Assembly: GCA_011523195.1 (NCBI GenBank)
Contig: WTHH01000233.1
Coordinates: forward strand, 1 to 12,388
DNA from: Verrucomicrobiales bacterium
Lineage (GTDB): Bacteria; Verrucomicrobiota; Verrucomicrobiia; Limisphaerales; UBA1096
Reading direction: 5' to 3'
Length of the DNA stretch: 12,388 nucleotides
The notes under the pieces are model-generated. The model ran no database searches and was not told where the DNA came from. It saw only the letters and a program-made list of their open reading frames with translations. Position numbers and translations under genes: made by a program. Below, piece by piece: positions 1-8,666 of the stretch (position 1 is the first letter of the stretch; the number at the start of each line of letters is the position of its first letter).

Positions 1-1
1 G

Positions 2-727
2 CTGTTCATGTATAAGGAGGAGGAAAAGATGGTGATGAAGTTGCGCGGATTCAAACCGGAACTTAACACCGTCTCTGATGCCGTGGCCCGGCCGACAACT
101 CCTTACGTCGAGATGAGTTTTGGCATGGGCACGGATGGGTTTCCCGCGATCAGCATGACGCAGCATGCGGCCAACATTTACTGCAAATGGCTCACAGCCA
201 AGACCGGGCATTATTACCGGCTGCCTACCGAGGCAGAGTGGGAGTACGCCTGCCGTGCAGGCACCACGACTGCGTACAGTTTTGGGGATGATCCGGCGAT
301 GCTCGACGACTACGCCTGGCACGATGGTAACAGTAATTTCAAATACCAAAAGGTCGGCACGAAGAAACCCAATCCCTGGGGGCTGTACGATATGCACGGA
401 AACGTCAGCGAATGGACGACCGACCAGTTCATCCCGGATGTTTACGGGACGATCAAGGATCTAGTTTCCAACCCGTTCCGCTATGGCAAATCCCTTTACC
501 CTCGCACCGCTCGTGGCGGTTCGTGGATGGACAAGCCGGAGAAACTCCGCAGCGCACAGCGCATTGCCTCTACACCCGACTGGAAGTTTCAGGATCCGCA
601 ACTCCCGAAGAGCATCTGGTACCACACGGATGCCCAATTTCTTGGTTTCCGTGTTGTGCGCCCATTGATCATCCCGTCATCGGAGGAGATGCATAAGTAT
701 TGGACAACCGAGGGTGAACCGGATTAA
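2..727 (+). CDS. Formylglycine-generating enzyme (SUMF1/FGE)-family protein, 5' truncated by window edge
   Basis: The C-terminal part of an FGE-sulfatase/SUMF1 fold is clear: RLPTEAEWEYACRAGT, then NPWGLYDMHGNVSEW, then ARGGSW and a closing FLGFRVVRP. The frame is open to the left edge, so the gene starts outside the window. The ATG codons at 8 and 29 are probably internal, because the family normally has a further N-terminal block (a 'GKYEVTWDEY'-like segment) before this point. In true formylglycine-generating enzymes a cysteine pair near the C-terminus performs the oxidation of sulfatase cysteines. Here that region reads RSAQRIAST and has no cysteine; the only cysteines visible are in YCKW and ACRAG. 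Sulfatase activation is therefore unlikely, and the protein is better called a non-catalytic or differently acting SUMF1-like protein, a group that is common in Verrucomicrobia and Planctomycetes. The 45-nt AT-rich gap to the next gene would allow co-transcription. The family call is secure; the role is unknown. Confidence 0.85.
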   Translation: MFMYKEEEKMVMKLRGFKPELNTVSDAVARPTTPYVEMSFGMGTDGFPAISMTQHAANIYCKWLTAKTGHYYRLPTEAEWEYACRAGTTTAYSFGDDPAMLDDYAWHDGNSNFKYQKVGTKKPNPWGLYDMHGNVSEWTTDQFIPDVYGTIKDLVSNPFRYGKSLYPRTARGGSWMDKPEKLRSAQRIASTPDWKFQDPQLPKSIWYHTDAQFLGFRVVRPLIIPSSEEMHKYWTTEGEPD

Positions 728-772
728 TATTTCCTTCCGTTCCTTTTTAAAAATTTTATTGAACTTTACGTC

Positions 773-2128
773 ATGAAAAAAACAAAACGTTCTACAAAGA
801 AAAACGCGGCGTTCGATCGTCGTGATTTCATCAAGACCGGTGCCGCTGCGGCGGCGTTGGGCAGTTTGTCGATCGAGCGCGGCGCGTTCGCACAGGCCAG
901 TGACACCGTCAAGGTGGCTTTAATCGGTTGTGGTGGCCGTGGTACCGGCGCAGCCAATCAGGCTCTCAGCACTAACGGCGATGTGAAACTGGTTGCCATG
1001 GCCGATGCCTTCAAGGATCGCATGGACAGTAGCCAAAAGAATTTGCAGCGCTCCCATGGCCTCAAGGTGGATGTAAAGGATGAGAACAAGTTCATCGGGT
1101 TCGACGCCTACAAAGAAGCCATCGCACTGGCTGACATGGTCATCCTCGCGACGCCTCCGGGTTTTCGCCCTGTGCACTTTGCCGAGGCGGTCAAGCAGGG
1201 CAAGCACGTCTTCATGGAAAAACCGGTGGCCGTGGACGGACAGGGTGTACGTCAGGTGCTCGCTGCTGCGCAGGAAGCGAAGAAGAAGAATTTGAAAGTG
1301 GGCGTTGGTCTTCAGCGTCATCACCAACTCGGTTACCAGCAGGTCGTGCAGCAGATTCACGACGGGGCGATCGGGGACATTGTTTCCGCCCGTGCCTATT
1401 GGAACGGCGGAGGCGTCTGGGTGCGTGACCGTAAAGGTATGGAGCAACGCGCCGGAAGAAAGCTCACCGAGATGGAATACCAGATGCGTAACTGGTACTA
1501 CTTCGTCTGGTTGTGTGGCGATCACATCACCGAGCAGCACATCCACAACCTCGATGTCATCAACTGGGTCAAGGGCACCTACCCGACCAGTTGCCAGGGC
1601 ATGGGTGGACGCGAGGTTCGTAAGGGAATCGATCATGGCGAGATCTATGATCACCACGCGGTCGAGTACAAGTACGAGGACGGCAGCTACATGTTCAGCC
1701 AATGCCGCCATATCCGCAAATGCTGGAATAGTGTTTCAGAGCACGTTCAAGGTACCAAAGGCCGGGGAACGGTTAGCGGTCCGCACATGCTAACCGACAA
1801 TGACGGGAAAGCGATCTGGCGCTTCGGTGGTGGTGGTAAAAATCCTTACCAGCAGGAGCACGACGATCTGTTTGATGCCATTCGCAATAACAAACCCTTT
1901 AACGAGGCCGAGTATGGCGCAACCAGTTCTCTGACCTCTGTGATGGGCCGCATGGCAACCTACACCGGTCGGATGATTACCGCCGAGGAGGCGTTGAACT
2001 CCGACGAAAACACCATGCCGGAAATCCTCGGTTGGGAAGCCGCTCCGCCGACCCTTCCAGATCAGGACGGTCGCTACGCTATCGCCATTCCGGGCCAGAC
2101 CCGCTACGGCGTCATCGAAAAGTCGTAA
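773..2128 (+). CDS. Tat-exported Gfo/Idh/MocA-family NAD(P)-dependent oxidoreductase
   Basis: This 451-residue protein begins with a twin-arginine signal: DRRDFIK at residues 15-21, a short Ala/Gly-rich hydrophobic stretch (about 22-32), and a likely signal peptidase site AFA|QA after residue 40. The mature part opens with a Rossmann strand and the dinucleotide loop IGCGGRG (51-57). It continues with LATPPG (125-130) and the family-typical EKP (149-151), and then the C-terminal substrate domain with GDHITEQHIHNLD (249-261), which holds the expected catalytic-type histidines. Family members oxidise or reduce sugars, inositols or related polyols with NAD(P)(H). The Tat signal implies that it folds with cofactor in the cytoplasm and acts outside the inner membrane, as for many PVC paralogues of this family. 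The substrate cannot be read from sequence. No Shine-Dalgarno sequence precedes the ATG. The SUMF1-like gene lies 45 nt upstream, and a strong terminator follows 18 nt after the stop, so the transcription unit ends here. Confidence 0.93.
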   Translation: MKKTKRSTKKNAAFDRRDFIKTGAAAAALGSLSIERGAFAQASDTVKVALIGCGGRGTGAANQALSTNGDVKLVAMADAFKDRMDSSQKNLQRSHGLKVDVKDENKFIGFDAYKEAIALADMVILATPPGFRPVHFAEAVKQGKHVFMEKPVAVDGQGVRQVLAAAQEAKKKNLKVGVGLQRHHQLGYQQVVQQIHDGAIGDIVSARAYWNGGGVWVRDRKGMEQRAGRKLTEMEYQMRNWYYFVWLCGDHITEQHIHNLDVINWVKGTYPTSCQGMGGREVRKGIDHGEIYDHHAVEYKYEDGSYMFSQCRHIRKCWNSVSEHVQGTKGRGTVSGPHMLTDNDGKAIWRFGGGGKNPYQQEHDDLFDAIRNNKPFNEAEYGATSSLTSVMGRMATYTGRMITAEEALNSDENTMPEILGWEAAPPTLPDQDGRYAIAIPGQTRYGVIEKS

Positions 2129-2146
2129 TCCAGCTACATCAATCTC

Positions 2147-2178
2147 AAACCGGACGGCACCAGCCGTCCGGTTTTTTT
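2147..2178 (+). terminator. Intrinsic terminator of the oxidoreductase gene
   Basis: A perfect 12-bp stem is formed by AAACCGGACGGC (2147-2158) and GCCGTCCGGTTT (2163-2174) around the tetraloop ACCA. A run of seven T residues (2172-2178) overlaps the base of the stem. It starts 18 nt after the oxidoreductase stop. The left flank gives only three U residues when read on the minus strand, so it should work mainly for the plus strand, although weak action on transcripts leaving secA is possible. Confidence 0.92.
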
Positions 2179-2200
2179 GTGGATACATGTGCAGAGCGTG

Positions 2201-2214
2201 CGCTTGGCCAAGCG
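2201..2214. repeat. Iterated palindrome copy 1, CGCTTGGCCAAGCG
   Basis: This is a 14-bp perfect palindrome in the spacer between the convergent oxidoreductase and secA genes. It contains the octamer TTGGCCAA, which recurs nine times in the window. It lies 23 nt after the T run of the upstream terminator and is not needed for termination. Confidence 0.85.
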
Positions 2215-2243
2215 TTGAGTGGAAAACGAACTTGAATGGGTAC

Positions 2244-2264
2244 GGACGGCTGTCTCAGCCGTCC
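2244..2264. repeat. Intergenic hairpin A, REP-like
   Basis: A perfect 8-bp inverted repeat, GGACGGCT (2244-2251) and AGCCGTCC (2257-2264), surrounds the loop GTCTC. No T run follows on either strand, so it is not a standard terminator. Its arms share CGGACGGC / GCCGTCC with the terminator stem at 2150-2171. Together with hairpin B and the flanking palindromes it looks like a composite repetitive element, although only one copy of the composite is present here. Confidence 0.6.
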
Positions 2265-2287
2265 CTCTTGTATCTATGGTTATTGTC

Positions 2288-2305
2288 GGGGACAGGAATG
2301 TCCCC
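2288..2305. repeat. Intergenic hairpin B, REP-like
   Basis: A perfect 7-bp inverted repeat, GGGGACA (2288-2294) and TGTCCCC (2299-2305), closes on the GNRA-type tetraloop GGAA. It ends 4 nt before a TTGGCCAA palindrome copy. No T run follows on either strand. It fits a REP-like or RNA-stabilising element between convergent genes better than a terminator. Confidence 0.6.
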
Positions 2306-2309
2306 GCTC

Positions 2310-2321
2310 CTTGGCCAAGCG
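2310..2321. repeat. Iterated palindrome copy 2, CTTGGCCAAGCG
   Basis: A perfect 10-bp palindrome CTTGGCCAAG is followed by CG, directly after hairpin B and 23 bp beyond the 3' end of secA. It has the same 12-nt unit as the copies in the heparinase gene. Confidence 0.85.
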
Positions 2322-2344
2322 TGAGATGCTTAACCGCGCGTCGG

Positions 2345-5389
<3,045 letters not shown>

Positions 5390-5412
5390 TTTCGTTCCAA
5401 CAAAGGGGCAGG

Positions 5413-5441
5413 ACGCTACGGCATGCCTGCCGACACGTCAA
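5413..5441 (-). promoter_or_regulatory. Candidate sigma70-type promoter of secA
   Basis: Read on the minus strand there is a TTGACG box (plus-strand 5436-5441, five of six matches to the -35 consensus), then exactly 17 nt, then TAGCGT (5413-5418, a poor -10). Transcription would begin near 5406, about 17 nt before the secA ATG. The spacer carries the inverted repeat CGGCA-TGCC-TGCCG (5419-5432), which could bind a regulator. The weak -10 and the lack of any comparison make this tentative. Confidence 0.35.
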
Positions 5442-5484
5442 AGTTTTACCAAACTGATGCCTGGCTGTGCGATTTGGGTTTTTA

Positions 5485-5513
5485 TTGGAAACACTTGCCC
5501 CCTGCCTTAAAAC
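5485..5513 (+). promoter_or_regulatory. Weak candidate promoter of argH
   Basis: TTGGAA (5485-5490) and TAAAAC (5508-5513) are separated by 17 nt and each matches four of six consensus bases. The predicted start would be only a few bases before the ATG at 5524, which implies a nearly leaderless mRNA. That agrees with the absence of a Shine-Dalgarno sequence there (CCTTCCCCCGG precedes the ATG). No better-spaced pair was seen in this 134-bp divergent region. Confidence 0.22.
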
Positions 5514-5523
5514 CTTCCCCCGG

Positions 5524-6924
5524 ATGAAGAAAACATCTCCAGTGTCCCGGAGCGGGCGGTTCAGCAGCGGCCCGGGAGAGGACGTAGCTAGGTTTACCGA
5601 GTCGATCTCGTTTGACCGAAGGCTGTGGCGTCACGACCTGCTTGGATCGATCGCGCATACTACCATGCTCGGGAGCATTGGCGTGTTGACCAACACAGAG
5701 GCCAAGCGCATCACCAAGGCGCTGGAAGCGATTGGCGATGATATTGAGGCTGGCCGGTTCGACTGGGACGAATCACTCGAAGACGTCCACATGAACATCG
5801 AGGCGGAACTGACCCGGCGCGAACCGGCCGGAGCCAAGCTACACACCGGGCGTTCACGGAACGACCAGGTTGCCCTCGATATGCGGATGTGGTTGCGCGA
5901 CGAGATGGTGGAGCTGGAGGAGGAGATTCGCGACCTGCAACAGGCGCTTGTTGCGCTTGGCCAAGCGCATGAAAATGTCGTCATACCGGGTTATACGCAT
6001 CTGCAACGGGCACAGCCGGTTTACTTCGCTCATCATCTGCTCGCATACGTCGAAATGTTCGGGCGCGATCACGAGCGGTTGCTCGATGCCTTTTCGCGGG
6101 TAAACGTGTGCCCGCTTGGCAGCGGGGCGTTGGCCGGTTCCACGCTGCCGCTTGACCGGAAGGAGGTTGCTTCATTTTTGGGATTCGAGGACCGGCAGGG
6201 CAGGCCGGTGGTTTCTCAAAACTCGATGGATGCCGTGAGTGATCGCGACTTTGCCGTGGAGTTTTGTTTCGTCGCTTCGCTGGCGGGGGTACACCTGTCT
6301 CGCTTGGCCGAGGACGTCATCCTGTGGTCGAGCAGTGAATTCGATTTTATCCGTATTTCGGATGAGTACACCACCGGCTCATCGTTGATGCCGCAAAAGA
6401 AAAACCCAGACATCGCCGAGATCGCCCGGGGCAAAAGCGGGCGGTTGGTGGGCAATCTCATGTCGCTGCTCACGCTGCTCAAGGGTTTGCCGATGACGTA
6501 CAACCGCGACTTGCAGGAGGACAAGGAGCGGTTGTTTGACAGTGTCGACACCATTCGTGCCACCGTACGATTGACCGCCGCGATGCTCAGAAACACCACT
6601 GTCAACACCGCCGCCTGTGAGACTGCTGCGAGCGATCCCGCCCTGTTGGCCACCGATCTCGCCGATTATTTGGTCGGGCGGAAGGTGGCGTTTCGAGACG
6701 CGCACCATCTTGTGGGCGAGATCGTGGCGTTGGCGGAAAAGCTGGGCAAACCACTGAACGAGTTGACCCTCAAGGAGTTGCAGAGCGTGAGTAGTCGTTT
6801 CAAGGCGGATGCGCTGGAGGTATTTGACCTCAAGGCAGCCTTGGCGAAGCGCACGGTCACAGGCTCTCCGGGGGGGCGGGAGGTCAAAAAACAGCTCAAA
6901 AGCTGGGCCAAGCGCTTGGCCTGA
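5524..6924 (+). CDS. argH: Argininosuccinate lyase
   Basis: ArgH splits argininosuccinate into arginine and fumarate, the last step of arginine synthesis in the cytoplasm. The 466-residue product shows LHTGRSRNDQV (106-116), GYTHLQRAQPV (156-166) with the family's catalytic histidine at 159, and the fumarase/aspartase-superfamily signature GSSLMPQKKNPD (285-296) with the catalytic-serine loop. I chose the ATG at 5524. A GTG at 5467 is in frame but would add 19 residues (MRFGFLLETL...) that precede the usual N-terminus of the family, and it would cover the putative promoter. The common N-terminal WGGRF reads SRSGRF here. The gene carries palindrome copies at 5953-5968, where they encode LGQA, and at 6906-6921, where the product ends in WAKRLA. 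A near-copy with one mismatch lies at 6840-6852. No other arg gene is nearby, and argH is divergent from secA. Confidence 0.97.
   Translation: MKKTSPVSRSGRFSSGPGEDVARFTESISFDRRLWRHDLLGSIAHTTMLGSIGVLTNTEAKRITKALEAIGDDIEAGRFDWDESLEDVHMNIEAELTRREPAGAKLHTGRSRNDQVALDMRMWLRDEMVELEEEIRDLQQALVALGQAHENVVIPGYTHLQRAQPVYFAHHLLAYVEMFGRDHERLLDAFSRVNVCPLGSGALAGSTLPLDRKEVASFLGFEDRQGRPVVSQNSMDAVSDRDFAVEFCFVASLAGVHLSRLAEDVILWSSSEFDFIRISDEYTTGSSLMPQKKNPDIAEIARGKSGRLVGNLMSLLTLLKGLPMTYNRDLQEDKERLFDSVDTIRATVRLTAAMLRNTTVNTAACETAASDPALLATDLADYLVGRKVAFRDAHHLVGEIVALAEKLGKPLNELTLKELQSVSSRFKADALEVFDLKAALAKRTVTGSPGGREVKKQLKSWAKRLA
5953..5968. repeat. Iterated palindrome inside argH, GCGCTTGGCCAAGCGC
   Basis: A 16-bp perfect palindrome lies inside argH. 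It is read as Ala-Leu-Gly-Gln-Ala, a different reading phase from the Leu-Ala-Lys-Arg copies elsewhere. It sits just before the conserved GYTHLQRAQ block, in a helix position that varies among ArgH proteins. Confidence 0.85.
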
Positions 6925-6929
6925 TTTTT
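6892..6929 (+). terminator. Possible terminator formed by the 3' end of argH
   Basis: Two adjacent inverted repeats end the gene. CAGCT-CAAA-AGCTG (6892-6905) is followed at once by the 16-bp palindrome GGCCAAGCGCTTGGCC (6906-6921). The stop codon TGA and a run of five T residues (6925-6929) follow. The palindrome can fold as a 6-bp GC-rich stem with a GCGC loop. The stem is short and the T run begins 3 nt after it, so termination is plausible but not certain. The palindrome belongs to the TTGGCCAA-related family. Confidence 0.45.
6906..6921. repeat. Iterated palindrome at the argH stop, GGCCAAGCGCTTGGCC
   Basis: This is the inner 16 bp of the doubled repeat unit (compare 9275-9296) and forms the last codons of argH, encoding Ala-Lys-Arg-Leu-Ala. 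It lacks the outer CTT and AAG arms of the full dimer. A repeat at the extreme 3' end of the gene suggests that it was added to, or replaced, the original C-terminus. Confidence 0.8.
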
Positions 6930-6939
6930 CAGTCAAGAC

Positions 6940-6997
6940 GGGTTGCAAATGCTCGCAGATGGGCGTAGCGTTTCTCTTGCGCTCTGCTGTGCAACCC
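6940..6997 (+). promoter_or_regulatory. Nested stem-loop leader immediately before the first pseudopilin gene
   Basis: An 8-bp perfect inverted repeat, GGGTTGCA (6940-6947) and TGCAACCC (6990-6997), encloses two further pairings: GCAG (6955-6958) with CTGC (6984-6987), and AGCG (6967-6970) with CGCT (6980-6983). The right outer arm touches the ATG at 6998, so a folded leader would block ribosome access. This could be a translational control element or a chance fold. No known riboswitch class was recognised. Confidence 0.35.
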
Positions 6998-7765
6998 ATG
7001 AAAACTTATTCCCGTTCATTCCTTAGTACACCTGCTCGGGTTTTTGGATTTACCCTCATTGAGTTGCTAGTCGTGATTGCTATTATCGCGATACTTGCGG
7101 CTATGCTTTTGCCTGCGTTGGCTCGGGCTAAGAGCCAGGCCCAGCGGACCAACTGTCTTAATAATCACAAGCAGTTGATTCTTGCCGTACATATGTATAC
7201 CGACGATCAGGAAGATTACATGCCGTTTCCAAACTGGGGGGTACAGACCGAAGGTTGGGCATACAAATATACCACGCGCAACGTGCCGAAGGGTGAGTCA
7301 CGATTTCGCGCGGAGCAGGGGCAGCTCTGGCCATACATTAGTAGCAAGGGATCTTTTATTTGTAGCGCTGAGAAAACTAAGGATCTTGAATCTCGTCGCA
7401 GACAAGGATTTCAGGATGTTTCCAGTTATGTTATAAACGGTGTCATAGGTAAGTTTCCCAATGGTTGGGTTAATAATAAAACCCACAAGCGCCACCAGTT
7501 TGAGTCAGAGGACGTTTTATTTTGGGAACCGGACGAACGTCGTATTGGTAATTTTAATGATGCATCCAGTACTCCTGGGCAAATCTTCATGCAAGGGGGG
7601 CAGGAAATCTTTTCCGAAGGAATAAGCAAGCGACACAGTGAGGGGGCGTCTACAGGTATGATTGGTGGTCATGTGGAGTTTATGAAATTTGAATGGTACA
7701 AGCAGGAGTTGAATCGCCGCCCGGGCCGACTCTGGTGTGTGCCAAACTCAAAAACCGGAACCTGA
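6998..7765 (+). CDS. Type II secretion/type IV pilin-like pseudopilin (prepilin N-terminal methylation domain)
   Basis: The 255-residue product has a short basic leader ending RVFG (residues 14-17), then the class III signal FTLIELLVVIAIIAILAAMLLPAL. Prepilin peptidase should cut after Gly17 and methylate Phe18, and Glu at +5 is present. The rest is a soluble domain of the kind fused to this helix in very many Verrucomicrobia and Planctomycetes proteins: NCLNNHKQLILAVHMYTDDQ follows the helix, and IGGHVEFMKF near the C-terminus replaces the usual DGH(V/A) motif. I chose the ATG at 6998 because it gives a normal leader length. Upstream in-frame codons, such as the ATG at 6959, would lie in the structured leader. 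No Shine-Dalgarno sequence is visible. Positions 7441-7560 are about 41% GC by direct count, visibly poorer than the neighbours, which may reflect relaxed constraint or transfer. The cargo or assembly partner is unknown, since no gsp/pil genes are adjacent. Confidence 0.88.
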   Translation: MKTYSRSFLSTPARVFGFTLIELLVVIAIIAILAAMLLPALARAKSQAQRTNCLNNHKQLILAVHMYTDDQEDYMPFPNWGVQTEGWAYKYTTRNVPKGESRFRAEQGQLWPYISSKGSFICSAEKTKDLESRRRQGFQDVSSYVINGVIGKFPNGWVNNKTHKRHQFESEDVLFWEPDERRIGNFNDASSTPGQIFMQGGQEIFSEGISKRHSEGASTGMIGGHVEFMKFEWYKQELNRRPGRLWCVPNSKTGT

Positions 7766-7775
7766 TTTGACTAAA

Positions 7776-8654
7776 ATGAAAACAAACCTCCCCATGAAAG
7801 AGCGCAGCGGATTCACCCTGATCGAGTTGCTGGTGGTGATTGCCATTATCGCAATTCTCGCCGGCATGCTGCTGCCGGCGCTGGCCAAGGCCAAGTCCAA
7901 GGCGCACGGCATCTCCTGCGTAAACAACAACAAGCAACTTATGATGGCTTGGTCGTTTTATGCGGACGACAACGACGATCGTATTACCTGGGCATATGGT
8001 GACATTGGCGCATCACGGGAGACATATGCCTACGGGTGGATGGGTAATATTAGTCTGGATTATGGGCCGCACCCGAAAAACTGGGATCCGCTACATCGGC
8101 AGTCGCTTGCTTGGAGTCCCATATGGAAGCATATCAGCAAAAACGCCGCCGTTTTCCGGTGCCCGGCCGACACCAGCACGGTGAACGCCGGCAAGAAGCA
8201 CGGTACGAGACCTAGGGTGCGCAGTATGTCAATGAACGCTTGGGTGGGTGGCGATGGGCAGAATGGTCGTAACTCCGGGCACCACACTTGGTTTGGCAGC
8301 CCTAGAGACGGGACGATGTTTCTTAAACGTAGCGATATGTCGGTGCAGGGTGCGTCTAAAGTATGGGTGTTGATCGACGAACGGATGGACAGCATCAACG
8401 ATGGTTTTTTCGTGATATGGATGCCTGGTTATCCGGACCCGAAGAGAACCATAATGGTCGATTATCCGGCCAGTTATCATAATAATGCCGCAGGCCTCTC
8501 CTTTGCGGATGGCCATGCGGAAATTAGAAAATGGCAAGATCCCAGGACCGTTCCTCCTCTAAAGAAAAACGGTAACATTCCCCTCAATCAACCTCAGCCT
8601 AATAACCCTGACGTAATTTGGCTGCAGGAACGCACTACAAGTCCCAGGCGCTGA
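7776..8654 (+). CDS. Type II secretion/type IV pilin-like pseudopilin, tandem paralogue
   Basis: This 292-residue paralogue of the preceding gene begins 10 nt after its stop, so the two are almost certainly co-transcribed. The leader MKTNLPMKERSG (1-12) precedes FTLIELLVVIAIIAILAGMLLPALAKAK, with cleavage expected after Gly12. A second ATG at 7794 would still leave a functional 6-residue leader and cannot be excluded. The helix is followed by CVNNNKQLMMAWSFYADDND, a FRCPADTS segment, and the C-terminal LSFADGHAEIRKW, which is the typical DGH motif of this family. A proline- and asparagine-rich tail follows. The only strong similarity to the upstream paralogue is the N-terminal helix and the NN-K-QL segment, so the copies are old or arose separately. 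The likely role is a minor pilin or an envelope-anchored subunit. The family is secure; the function is not. Confidence 0.9.
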   Translation: MKTNLPMKERSGFTLIELLVVIAIIAILAGMLLPALAKAKSKAHGISCVNNNKQLMMAWSFYADDNDDRITWAYGDIGASRETYAYGWMGNISLDYGPHPKNWDPLHRQSLAWSPIWKHISKNAAVFRCPADTSTVNAGKKHGTRPRVRSMSMNAWVGGDGQNGRNSGHHTWFGSPRDGTMFLKRSDMSVQGASKVWVLIDERMDSINDGFFVIWMPGYPDPKRTIMVDYPASYHNNAAGLSFADGHAEIRKWQDPRTVPPLKKNGNIPLNQPQPNNPDVIWLQERTTSPRR

Positions 8655-8666
8655 TCGGCCAACACC

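Noticed and set aside
14..31. Perfect-looking AAGGAGG eight bases before an ATG at 29, as a start for the SUMF1-like gene
   Set aside because: The purine run encodes Lys-Glu-Glu-Glu-Lys in an open frame that reaches the window edge. Starting at 29 would remove the N-terminal part of the fold, and other genes here do not use such sites. It is most likely chance within coding sequence.
920..1711. A 263-codon open frame on the minus strand opposite the oxidoreductase gene
   Set aside because: It lies wholly inside a gene with clear family motifs. Its translation shows no domain and mirrors codon bias of the sense strand, so it is an antisense shadow.
5467..5523. GTG at 5467 as the argH start
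   Set aside because: It adds 19 residues not expected in argininosuccinate lyases and has no ribosome-binding site. The ATG at 5524 fits the family N-terminus better, although the GTG cannot be fully excluded.
7869..7894. CTGGCCAAGGCCAAG in the second pseudopilin as another palindrome copy
   Set aside because: It lacks the TTGGCCAA core and encodes the LAKAK segment that is conserved after the pilin helix in this family, so protein constraint explains it.
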